Positions 27,924-37,077 of a DNA stretch of 37,077 bases are shown here, in pieces; the stretch's first letter is position 1, and each line of letters begins with the position of its first letter. This DNA comes from Chara braunii (lineage: Eukaryota > Streptophyta > Charophyceae > Charales > Characeae). The position numbers were made by a program, and so were the translations under genes. The stretch covers positions 2,053,694 through 2,090,770 of the forward strand of contig BFEA01000220.1 in the NCBI GenBank assembly GCA_003427395.1, written 5' to 3'. Under the pieces are notes generated by a model. That model saw nothing but the letters and a program-made list of their open reading frames with translations. It searched no databases and was not told the origin of the DNA.

Positions 27924-28066
27924 GGGTCTCGCCGCACGGCACACGAAACGAAAACGAAACGAGTGCATCTGCCCACCAAAGGTGGCAAAATACACTCGTT
28001 ACTATTTATACCAAACCGATGAATCTGACCATTTTCCGGGCGAAGATACATTCGTTTCGTTTCAAC
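27924..28066. mobile_element. MITE-like element with GAAACG inverted arms
   Basis: It begins GGGTCTCGCCGCACGGCAC, a diverged family A end, followed by CGAAACGAAAACGAAACGAG. Near 28046 the inverted counterpart ACATTCGTTTCGTTTCAACG appears. The central CATCTGCCCACCAAAGG matches family A only weakly. Target duplication is not visible. Confidence 0.45.
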
Positions 28067-29087
28067 GCCCTGAAGCAAGTAGAGCATGAAAAGCTGGCGC
28101 TAAAAAATATGTAGTAATGGGGTACTACGAAAGAAAGTGCCACGTAAACTGGGAAAAGTACAGACGTCAATGACGTGCCAATGCTGGAGCAATTCATGCT
28201 GTTGGCAAAATGTTTTTTTTTTTGTTTTTTTTGGTTTATTTTGTTTTTTAAGAAAGGCTCCCTCTGTTGGCAAAATGTTTTTTTTTTTGAGAAAACAATT
28301 TTCGTTTTTAGGGGAGGGTGTGGAGGGTGTGTCAAAAGATTGCATGTAGGGTAAGGCAGCGCTAATGCACCGCCAGGGGAGGCACTAGCAGAGGCGCGTC
28401 GCTAAATGACCTACGCTGAGTGCCCGAAGTTGCTGGCGCTAGAACTAGGGTTTTGCCCAGGCTAAGGCCACCATACCTTGTCGGCTCTAGTGGCCCACAG
28501 CAACCATGTCTATGCGTTGTGGATGCGGAGCTTGTCGGGCATGCCCCAAGAGGAGTGCCTGCTGGCGGTGGGTGTGGCGCGTTGCGTGTGATAAATGGAT
28601 ACTTGGAGCGCTGGTGCATCTCTCCTGTTATACGCTATATGCAACCAAGATCAGGGCGTTGTGACGAACCACTTTCTGTAACGCGCGGGTTTCTGCGCGG
28701 TTGCAACGAGGGGTCCTAAGCTGGGAAGATTGGGCCAATTACGGGAAATCGGGGTCGGTGAAAAATTGCATCAGCACCCTTGCTTCTTTGCCTTTTTCGT
28801 CACTTCATCGGGGCTGGGTGTGTCCGGGGACGGCCAGCTGGGCGATTGGGTGGATGGATGTCTGGCGCGCCACCACGCGCGCGATTAATAAATGTTGACG
28901 TGGTTTCTTTCTTTTGGGGTTCGATCTTTTGGGCGTGGACATCGCGCGGGAAATTGTTTCGTTCTTTTTGAATTTCCTTTTGAATCTTTTACGAATTTTG
29001 TCGAGCCCCGATGGCTCTCGGGATTTTGGACTTTCTTTTTGGAATGTATGCTTTTTACTTTTCCGCACTAGATAGGAATTTAGGAAT
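28067..29087. other. No gene recognised; composition shifts to GC-rich
   Basis: TGTTGGCAAAATG followed by poly(T) occurs near 28199 and 28264. From about 28350 the sequence becomes CpG-richer than the region to the left. Short open frames on both strands overlap and match nothing known. Confidence 0.45.
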
Positions 29088-30122
29088 TCAGTAAGTAGGA
29101 CTTTTTCTGCCGCACTGCGCCTTTTGTCTATGCGCTTTTTCATGCGGCTGCAACGGTACTCTGATTAGTGGCGCCCTTAATCGTGTGACTGCAATTTTGG
29201 GCGGGCACCATTGTAACTGTATCTTTCCTCTGGCACTTCGTCTCTCCCGCTCTCCCTCTCTTTCTTTTGCTGAAATTTCTGTAAGCCGCGGCTTGCATGC
29301 TCGGATCGATGCGTGGAGAAGGGTTACGTCCCCCATGCCGCGGCCGATCATGCAGAACGCAGGCGCTCCCTCCCTAATCCCCACTCTAAGTCCTGGTAAT
29401 TCCGTGCTCTTCGCGCATGCATGCAGGCTATAAATTTTGGCTGCACGATTAATCAGCTCTCTTGACCTGTTGTTGGAAGCTCGGGTTGCGCGATCAGGAA
29501 GGGTCGGAACACAAGCAAAGTAAGAGGTGAGTAGAGTAGGAGTTGGGCGACCCGACGGGCTGGTGCCGAACGCGCGGGATCGACGTGGGCCACGATGGAC
29601 TGTGGGCACGGGCGAATCCGACGGGTGCGGGAGAACTAAGTGGGGTGACAACTTCGTGGGTTGGTGCGTGACGACGGACTGTCCGCATCGGAGAGAGAGA
29701 GAGAAGAAGAGAGAGTTGAGGTCGATGGACGTGGATTTGCTGTTTCTTTGTCCCTTCCCCCTCTTCATCTGTGTACATACATTTTGATTACGACTCCGGG
29801 CGGTTTGCCCGTTCTTATTTTCGTTTTCGGCTTCCGGGAACTGAGACTTGGGTTTTTGCTCACACTTGTCCCTGCTTTTGTCCATCTCGATTGCGCGATG
29901 TGTATGATTGCTGAATGTATGGATGTAGGGATGTTCTGCGTGCGCACCTACATCACTGCTGAGAATCTCGGTCCTTACCTTTGTTTGTGTCGAACCTTTG
30001 CTCACACCTGATGCAGCTGTAGATGGGATAAGGATCTGACACCGATGGCGATTTTGTCCTCGTTCTTGTTTATCTCGCGATGGGGGTTGTGATATGGTCG
30101 CATTTTGCATAATCCGAAGCAA
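29088..30122 (-). other. 344-codon open frame of unknown status
   Basis: This is the longest N-free open frame in the window. Its translation is rich in Ser, Arg, Pro and Thr, has no membrane segment, no domain I recognise and no obvious splice-bounded structure. Part of it is the reverse of a CT/GA-rich stretch (about 29230-29275). The region is CpG-rich, which lowers stop-codon density, so chance openness is plausible. On the opposite strand there is a TATA-like box. Confidence 0.25.
29416..29435 (+). promoter_or_regulatory. Possible core promoter: RY motif plus TATA box
   Basis: GCATGCATGCA (about 29415-29425), an RY-type element in plant promoters, is followed within a few bases by TATAAAT at 29429-29435. 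A donor-like AGGTGAGT lies near 29525, which would suit a short first exon. No downstream coding exon could be identified, so this is tentative. Confidence 0.3.
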
Positions 30123-31295
30123 TTAAACGATATGGGGATTGAACCCACGAACGCCGTGCGAGAATACGTGTGAACGTGATCCGAGTCGCGCCCTTACACG
30201 CATTCCCGTACGTAGATTCGCCCACCCCAGAAGACTTGAGGCGGAACCGTCATCCCGTACGAACATATTGAGGCGTTGACCCGGACTATTTCACCCCTAT
30301 AATAAATGAACTCATAAGGACACGGTACCCTTGTCACACGGAGAATCGGCTACGTCCGCGGGAATTCCACTGTGCCACCACTAACGACCCTCGGTGCTCC
30401 GATTGCCCTTCCCCCGACCACACATACTACTTCACCCACCCGGGATTCGTTGAGATCACCACTAGTTTCCCTCCTTTTCGCCTCCTTCTCCCATATCATC
30501 AACTCAGTGTCGTCTCGTGGTCCGCCATAGCCCCCTACTGGCCCAATATGTTTTGCGTGAGCTGCCGACGTAGCGGCGGACAGAGAACTCCGGAATTTCG
30601 AAAGCCCAACCCGGGCGCGCGGCGACCTGCGCCACGTGGCGGCCCCCGACGGCCTAACTTTTCAGGACCACCCCCACCACGGAGGGACTTCCCCGTAACC
30701 CGTCACCCACAGTGCCTCGGCCTCACCAGATCGTGAGTCCCTTGCGCACGCAACCCTGACTAGCCTAATTGCATTCATACCCTTAAGACTCCCCCACTTT
30801 CCCCAAAAATCCTTGGCACACCCCTTTTCGCACTTCCAGGCCCGCATCCCACTCCGATCAGGAAGTCGCGCCGGGCGTGAGGTTGGCATCGGCGCCCGAC
30901 ACGTGGCTAGGGTCTTAGGATTGATAGCACGTTAACTAGGCGACCTGGCTAACCGCGGGCGACCTCGCCCTCGGAACGCGCCTAGACGCGACCTTAAAGT
31001 CACCAGAAGCAAAGCGGCTAACCGACGAGCAGCCAATATGGCTGCCAACGTGTAAAATCCGGGTCCGCAACAAAATGCTAATCTACCTAATCAACCTGCC
31101 CCACGTGCACGGGCTCCCATGTCGCCACCAGATCTCTATCTATTTGATCCAGCACACCATCTCGCAGGAGCATGGTTGGTCACGCTTAGAGCACAGCAGT
31201 ACGATGATCACGAAGCACAGATCAACATTCCGGCTCGAATGGGAGGATGGTGCAATCGGAAGTCGAAGAAAGTGGGTGATTGTAGTTTTACTGAA
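30123..31295. other. GC-rich stretch with tRNA-like boxes; no gene recognised
   Basis: On the minus strand GGGTTCAATCCCC (about 30134-30146) is B-box-like and TGGCACAGTGG (near 30370-30380) is A-box-like, but they are too far apart for one tRNA. Two open frames are noted: 62 codons, Arg/Pro-rich, at 30548-30736 (+), and 70 codons at 31119-31331 (+). Neither has a recognisable domain. The second runs into the duplicated segment described next. Confidence 0.4.
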
Positions 31296-31507
31296 GATAG
31301 GGACTGCGTAGGCGGAGGAGGTAAACAATGAATGTATCGAGCCGTGAGTTAGTGGACTATTCATTCATAGTGTTTTGACTGATTGATAGGCAAGCAGTGA
31401 GGGTTGGAGACTTACCTGTTGGCCGGTTAATATCTTCTGTCAATTCTTCTATAGGCACGACAGGAGGGTCACTCGTACCTCCGTGTTTTATTGGAAGATT
31501 CAGTTTC
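31296..31507. repeat. 212-bp duplication, left copy (assembly artefact)
   Basis: This segment recurs at 31567-31778 with one substitution (G at 31475, A at 31746) and one N (31713). The two copies are separated only by a 21-base fragment repeated from 31370-31390 and a sequencing adapter. The duplication is therefore made by the library or assembler, and one copy should be removed when counting features. Confidence 0.93.
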
Positions 31508-31528
31508 GTGTTTTGACTGATTGATAGG

Positions 31529-31566
31529 CTGTCTCTTATACACATCTAGATGTGTATAAGAGACAG
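31529..31566. other. Third Nextera mate-pair junction adapter
   Basis: The same 38-bp head-to-head Tn5 mosaic-end junction as at 5782 and 5942. The 21 bases before it (31508-31528) repeat 31370-31390, showing a chimeric join. The sequence after it restarts at the beginning of the duplicated block. Confidence 0.97.
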
Positions 31567-31778
31567 GATAGGGACTGCGTAGGCGGAGGAGGTAAACAAT
31601 GAATGTATCGAGCCGTGAGTTAGTGGACTATTCATTCATAGTGTTTTGACTGATTGATAGGCAAGCAGTGAGGGTTGGAGACTTACCTGTTGGCCGGTTA
31701 ATATCTTCTGTCNATTCTTCTATAGGCACGACAGGAGGGTCACTCATACCTCCGTGTTTTATTGGAAGATTCAGTTTC
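31567..31778. repeat. 212-bp duplication, right copy (assembly artefact)
   Basis: The offset from the left copy is exactly 271 bases throughout. After 31778 the copies diverge: the right copy continues into unique sequence (CATCTTGCACACTCGATGG), which is probably the true continuation. Confidence 0.93.
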
Positions 31779-33100
31779 ATCTTGCACACTCGATGGTCGT
31801 GATCGTCATCGGCCCGCCTTTCATAATTCCCATCCGCGCGATAGCTGGGCGCCATCGTTAGACATTCGCCCGTTTGCTGCTTTCTCCCTGCTAACTGTTG
31901 CACGTTGTCGTGGTATTGCCTTGCTGGACTGTGGTAGTCGTAGCTAGTAGGTAATGTATTTGGCCACGTTCTGTAGGGAGATTCCTTCTCACCTCACACA
32001 TTGTCAGACTGCTGTAACGGAGCAAAACAAGGTTGGAAGGAACGTTGGTGGGAGCATGAGGTGGTACTAAAGCATGAATCGTTTGACTGTGGCTACGGGT
32101 CAATTTGTTTTAAGCTGGTAGTTGACTGAGGCTGCTATAGTATGTTTTTGACAAGCCGCTTGCTTGCTGCCAGTACTATTGTGTTGCTGCGGCGGTGGGC
32201 CGTTTTGCCTTTAATAGAGTTAGAGTAGCTCTCAAGTGCAAAAACCTTGGACTGTTACTATCCTTGCTGCTGCTATCAGTTGGACTAGAGTCGAGGGAGG
32301 AATACGGCAACATCGGGAGGTTGCTGGGTAGAGTCGTGGCTGGACTCGATACAGTTGTTGTTTCAGGCGGCGCTTTGTTGCTGTTGGTATTGTGAACGGT
32401 GCTAGGCCGTTACGAACTGCAACTTTTAAAAACCGCATAGGTATAACTTCTTCGAGAGGAATAGCACGCCGAGAATCGGGCGGTGGTTGGTGGCATGAAG
32501 ATTCGTCAAGGGAGAATTGTTGCGATTGAGAGAGTCGCCGGGAAGTCGACAGTGGACAGCTTGACTAAAGTTGACTAAGCTGCAACACACTTTCGACCAT
32601 CATTGCGGGGTCCTCACGCGTACGAAGGAATCAAGGCCCTCTCACGGAAGTCTGAGAGCACCCCTTTTGTATCTAAGAGACTCAAACATATCTACTTATG
32701 TCGTTCTTAATCTAAGTCTAATCCTAGTTACGAGAGGAAGGCGACAGACGGGATTGCAACCCGTAGGACCACAACAAGACTGAGGGGAGACTGCCCACCG
32801 ATTAAGGGAACTTTGCCAGAACTCAAAAGGAATTCTGGAGGCAGGGAACCATCAGATATATCTCTTTCTGTCTGGATGAACCCACTACTTCCTTGTTTGA
32901 CTATTTTCCTTTAGGTTTGACTGTATGTATGTATTCCCCTATGATTTTTGTTTTCTTTTCAGGAGTTAATCAGACTAAATGAAAGGTATATGTGTGAAAA
33001 ACTTAAGTTTCTCTTTGTTTTGATTGAAAGCAGACTGAGGGATGAACTGATGGAAGGTGGGAGGAAGGCAGTGTGCATGTGTTTGACCGGGTCAGCCAGG
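31779..33100. other. No gene recognised
   Basis: There is a B-box-like GGGTTGCAATCCC on the minus strand (32750-32762) within an ACGGG...CCCGT stem, without a clear A-box. TTGACTAAAGTTGACTAAG near 32560 is a short tandem word. Sequence becomes AT-richer after 32850. Confidence 0.45.
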
Positions 33101-33871
33101 GACTGGGCATTGTTTTTAAGTTGAATGGTTCAGGGCCATGTTTATTAGACTGTTTTTTGAAGGATCAAGCATTGTTCCTAAGCAAAATGATCTGGTTGTT
33201 GTATTTATTATTGAGGGTTTGTTTGATTGATCTTTGGGACCAAGCATTGTTTATAAGTTAATGGCTTGGTCTGTCGGTTTCTTTTGGGGTTTCTGACTGA
33301 AGATGGATTAAAGAATCAAACTTCATGCTTCAAATGGTTTTAAGATAGGTTGGACATTGTTTCTACGCTGAATGGTTCAGTCTTTTGTTTTACTTTTGAT
33401 AGAGGATTTATGGTCGAAGGTTAAACATTGTTTCTAAGCTAAATGATTTAGCTTGAAAACCACGCACATAAGTATAAACTGAGTATAAACAGGAAATATT
33501 TTATATATACTTACATGTGAACCGGCAGTTGGACAGTGTTTCTAAGTTGAATGGCCCAACACTAAGCCAAATCATTAAGAAGAGAAGAGAAAATACTAAG
33601 TATAATTGGAAGTAATCTGGGCAAGCTGAGCATTGTTTTTAAGCTGAATGGCTCAGTCCCCTGCTCATAATTTCATTTCTTTTGAAAACAAAGTCAGAAA
33701 AATTATTAAACTGTGGCTATTAAACAGTTCAGGGCGGTTAGGCATTGTTTCTAAGTTGAATGGTCTAGTCATATGCCCAAAGAACAGAAAAGTAGTTGTG
33801 CAATCTGATCGTGTATATTATAAAGGCATGCTGGACATTGTTTTCTAAGGTGAATGGTCTAGCACCATGCC
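33101..33871. repeat. Array of nine stem-loops with conserved loop and covarying stems
   Basis: The word CATTGTTTCTAAGYTGAATGG, with small changes, recurs at about 33108, 33170, 33245, 33355, 33426, 33534, 33631, 33743 and 33836. Arms flanking it differ between copies but stay complementary: CTGGGC/GTTCAG (33103/33128), GACCAAGC/GCTTGGTC (33238/33264), TTGGAC/GTTCAG (33350/33375), GTTAAA/TTTAGC (33420/33447), GTTGG/CCAAC (33528/33556), CTGAGC/GCTCAG (33626/33651), TTAGGC/GTCTAG (33738/33763), GCTGGAC/GTCTAGC (33830/33857). ATT/AAT pairs continue the stem after a bulged base. The copy at 33170 is degenerate. Spacing is irregular (about 60-110 bp). Covarying stems suggest structure is what is conserved; function is unknown. 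Confidence 0.75.
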
Positions 33872-34099
33872 ATATGTAAGTTGGGTATAAGGATTAAATC
33901 ATATAAGGATTTGACTTGGGAAGTGGTGAGAGTATTTACCAATGTGGTTTAGCCTTACATATGATTGAGTGAGGTCACTACTTAGTCTAAGTTTCAGTTT
34001 GATAGGTAGTTGCTTTAGTTGCTCATCACGTACTAAAGTCATAGGAGTTAGTTTCAAGTCATGCATTTTCTTAACTAAATTTATTTTATGTAGGTTGAT
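33872..34099. other. AT-rich spacer between the two arrays
   Basis: No repeat unit, coding sequence or RNA gene was recognised between the hairpin array and the 122-bp tandem array. Confidence 0.4.
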
Positions 34100-34705
34100 T
34101 TCTGTATTTTTTGGGATTATTTATTATACTTGGTCTTGAATAAATCTTGGTAAGCCACTTTCTCTATGGGAAGCGCTCCCAAAATTTCTACAAAACCACG
34201 GAGTTAGTCAGATTTTGTTTTTTCAAAGTTTTGTTTGTCTGACTTTTACATATGACTTAGATAAAAATATGAAAAGTCTCATTTTCTGACAGGAGTGCCG
34301 CCAAAAGTTTTGCTAATTCAGAGAGTCGGATAAAATTGGACCTTGAGAAGTCAAAGTCACTTCAGATTCTGAACTTCGCTTTGTATAAATTTTTTATTAG
34401 CATTTTTTTTGAAGGGAGTGTTGTCGAAATTTTTACAAATTTAAGGAGTTCGTTAAATTTTGTCATAGTTGAACTCAAGTTTTGCTCTGGGTTCATATCT
34501 AACTTAGTAAAAATATAGAAAGTCTTCTTTTCTAAAAGGAATGTTGCCGAAATTTTTATTAATTAAGGGAGTTGACGAAATTTGATTTTCCAGAATTAAA
34601 AATTGTTTTTGTTTCATATTTGAGTTAGTATAAATTTTGAGAAGACACTTCTCCTACGAGAAACGCTGCCGAAATTTTTCTAGTTTAAGAGAGAGAGTTT
34701 ATAGG
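34100..34705. repeat. Five-copy degenerate tandem repeat, 122-123-bp period
   Basis: The landmark TGCCGAAATTTTT, with variants, places the AAATTT word at 34182, about 34304, 34427, 34550 and 34672, giving steps of 122, 123, 123 and 122. Each unit also has a (C/G)TTAG(T/A)(A)TAAA-type word, a TCTTCT/TTCTC pyrimidine stretch before the landmark, and GGAGTT after it. Units are well diverged but the period is strict, as in an old satellite array. Confidence 0.85.
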
Positions 34706-36776
34706 AGGCGTTTTTTGCGATTCACCATGCATAGGGGAGATGTTGTCATAGGTCTACATTGCGTTGGGTACTGGCTTAGAGGTAGGCATAGGCTTCGCTT
34801 GGATGAGAATGTGTTATGGAACTTTATTCTCCATACACTTATAAATTTAACTTGGGTATTGGTCAGTTTTGTGTTATAGGTCCTCTTGATCGTTTGATTC
34901 AGGATTTTTGTTAGATTCAGTTTGATCCCACAAGGATCATCTTCTGTTATCACTGATAACATGTCGGTTGTCGAATCGTCGGTTTACGATTGATTTTCAA
35001 TCCACTCTTGTCACTCAACCTAAAAGCTTCAGTCGTGTGACTTGAAATGTTTGATTGTGTTTTTACCCGGACTTTATTGAATAGTCATTTAACAAAGGTA
35101 CTTAGTATTTTATTGTTGGAAGGGTGCGCTAAGGTTGAGGTTTGTATGGCTAAAGCGAGGGGTGTAAGCGCAGAGAATGGTTGAAGTTGACCCCGTGTAG
35201 TGCATTGACTTTTGGTTGAATTTTTTATGTGATTGCAGATACGTTTGGTAATTCGGACTTTGGATTTAACTGCCTTCGCTGTCGAGCGCATCAACCCCCG
35301 TGCGAGCGAGGGCCCTCCCGGCCGCGTCACACCAGAGAAACTTAGGCTTTCAACCTTTTAGAAACGACACGGTAACGCGCGCCGACCCTTGTCAACCGTA
35401 CATCCCGTGGTCCCCTTCGACAGGATAGGTTCCCGCGGGACACAACTTACCTTTCCTAAGGGGCTGTCACCACCCTTAGGGGCGTATCCCCGCTGAGCTA
35501 CTGACCCACGTGCGAAAACTTTTATAATGCAATTGCAGAGGTAGACCGACTGAGGGCATTTACTCATTCGCTGTAGCATAGGTACGCACGGTTGAAAGCC
35601 AAAGTGGACCCGAACGTCGTTCGTCCCTGGGCGCTGATCTCCCAAGAATCGGAACGTACGTCGGTCGACTAGGACGTGATATTCCAGGCGTAAGGAAAAC
35701 TTCGAGCGATCCTAGTCTCTTCTTTCATGAGTCAATCAGGCAAAACACTTCTATATAAAGAAGACTCAGGTCAACGTAAGTTGACTTATCTTCTAAAATC
35801 AACCTATATATGATTTAATTACGCATACGACAAAGGTTGACTTGACTTTAAACAACACTTATCAATAAAAGGATAAGAGCATGACTAACGATGCTCAAAT
35901 GGCGCCTGGTCAAAATATCTGCACTTTGCCTGTCAGACGGCTGGGCTGTCATGACTTTTTCGACTTGATGAGATGCGTTGCCAAGTTCTTTCATTCTGCC
36001 CCATACTGACTACTAGAAAAGAAACGCAGACAAATCCCAGCTCTCGAGTAGAGTTAGGATGCGATCGCTTTAATGGTGACTTCACTATCTTTCTAACTTT
36101 CGTGTGAATGTCATCCGCAAATAAGCCGGCTGCCGCTATGCAAGTCAGCGACTGACTCGAACAATCGCACGCTGGATACCCCATTAAAGTCAAGGATCCG
36201 CTTTCAAATTTTGTTAGTCGCTTTGTCCTCTTGGCCCTCGTTGACCCTACCGAAAAGGGTTGTGCTTGGCTCTAGTTATCCGAGTCTTGCTTGCCATATC
36301 AATCCTAATGGTCCTCGCTTCTTGTGGCGAGGCCAACCACGACAAGAGTGCCTAGTCGCGCTCTGTTCCAACTAGTAACCATGAACCGAGCTTCTTGTAG
36401 CCTAGTTATCCATGCGCGAGTGATCCCTAAAACGGCTACTGGAGGGGTATGCTATGGCAGTTCCCCTTAACGCGAGGCGTCAAGGTCTTAAAGCCCCTTT
36501 GTGAATAGGTGTATGCCCTTTCCCTAGGAGGTGGTCCGGGACACCCCTCGTCCTCACCCAAGCGAACCTCGGATCTCAGAAGTCGGGCTAGCTCCACCAC
36601 AACAGCATGGTATCCCCTCGCATAAGCGGTCCACTCCGAGTCGTTAGTAGGGCCGGCCCCTAAGGCAGCAAACCCCCGCCTCAGATGCCTCCTAGGAAAA
36701 GGAGAGACGTCTACCACGACAGGCAAAATGATCCCTCATCGCCTTACGTCAAGGTTAACTTAGACAAAAAAAAAAA
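34706..36776. other. No gene recognised; AT-rich then mixed, one A-box
   Basis: TAGCTCAGCGGGG on the minus strand (35488-35500) is a perfect A-box-like match, without a clear B-box. GTTGACTT(A) words recur near 35773-35850. Minus-strand frames at 35358-35645 and 36436-36726 are open for about 95 codons each but match nothing I recognise. No long terminal repeats or reverse-transcriptase motifs are visible. Confidence 0.45.
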
Positions 36777-36895
36777 GATCACATAAGAGAAAATCATTCA
36801 GACAGACGGACATAGACAAAGAGGGTCATTCGGGAAAGAACGGGTAACTTCAGGAAAAGTCTATGTCCAATTGATTTCTTCTTCTTTGTGTGATC
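36777..36895. repeat. Imperfect foldback
   Basis: GGACATAGAC (36808-36817) and its exact reverse complement GTCTATGTCC (36859-36868) flank a 41-base loop. The outer arms GATCACA (36777-36783) and TGTGATC (36889-36895) are also complementary, with a purine-rich stretch opposite a pyrimidine-rich one. The overall unit is 119 bp, in the size range of small foldback elements. No target duplication was found. Confidence 0.6.
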
Positions 36896-37077
36896 GCTTC
36901 GTTTCTCGTCGTCTACTAACTTCGCATTCCTTCAGCACACATACGGGTGAGCAACAGAAAACAAACATTATTATCTCATTGCCATTGTCAGATTCCCTTG
37001 TTTTAGGCATCCTTCTACCTACCTACACATCAGATCAGACAATAAGTTCAAAAGAAGACAATGCAAGTTCAAACTCG

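Noticed and set aside
29561-29580. TGGTGCCGAACGCGC as a retrotransposon primer-binding site
   Set aside because: It resembles a tRNA 3'-end complement only at the start, has no LTR end (CA) before it, and no LTR pair or polymerase frame is nearby.
30548-30736. Gag-like zinc-knuckle protein fragment
   Set aside because: It has one CxxC and an Arg/Pro-rich tail but no CCHC knuckle; it is too short and generic to assign.
33101-33871. CRISPR array
   Set aside because: The repeated unit is imperfect, spacing is irregular and the context is eukaryotic; covarying stems argue for hairpins, not direct repeats with spacers.
36436-36726. 96-codon minus-strand frame as a gene
   Set aside because: It has no recognised motif, no splice context, and a neighbour of similar length at 35358-35645; evidence is insufficient.

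Overview
The window looks like repeat-rich nuclear DNA from a plant-lineage eukaryote. One recognisable gene is present: a rhomboid-family intramembrane protease on the + strand, split into exons at 17855-18018, 18368-18534 and 20157-20425, with further coding probably hidden in or after a 645-base assembly gap (20719-21363). GT-AG splice sites in matching phase, long introns holding retroposon debris, and rhomboid loops of land-plant type suggest a streptophyte. A charophyte alga such as Chara would fit, but that is inference from general knowledge. Nothing supports a bacterial or viral origin.

Layout. 1-81 is a (GA)n microsatellite. 1.8-7 kb is dense in about 120-bp terminal-inverted-repeat elements (MITE family A, TIR starting GGGCCTCG, 3-bp target duplications), a 90-bp tandem repeat and tRNA-like fragments. 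Two Nextera mate-pair junction adapters are embedded at 5782-5979. 7-17.8 kb holds an inverted-repeat unit built around a (GT)n(GA)n tract, hairpin MITEs (family H, 9331-9443; family C, 10620-10747), a 657-bp element with perfect 24-bp TIRs (11554-12210), two intact family A copies (13703-13824, 13982-14104), a tRNA-like SINE head and a perfect 39-bp inverted repeat (16704-16885). 17.8-21.9 kb is the rhomboid gene. 22-28 kb is (CT)n, more hairpin MITE relics and two related tRNA-derived SINE heads (26.1 and 27.8 kb). 28-31 kb is more GC-rich with no gene I can name. 31296-31778 is an assembly-made duplication around a third adapter.

33.1-37 kb differs in character: it lacks the MITE families and contains two consecutive arrays. 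The first (33101-33871) has nine dispersed copies of a stem-loop with a conserved loop and changing but still complementary stems. The second (about 34100-34705) has five degenerate units with a regular 122-123-bp period. The hairpin array is the best candidate for something undescribed.

Most open reading frames here are chance or repeat-derived. The rhomboid exons are the only coding sequence called with confidence. Family names A, B, C and H are my own labels for this window.
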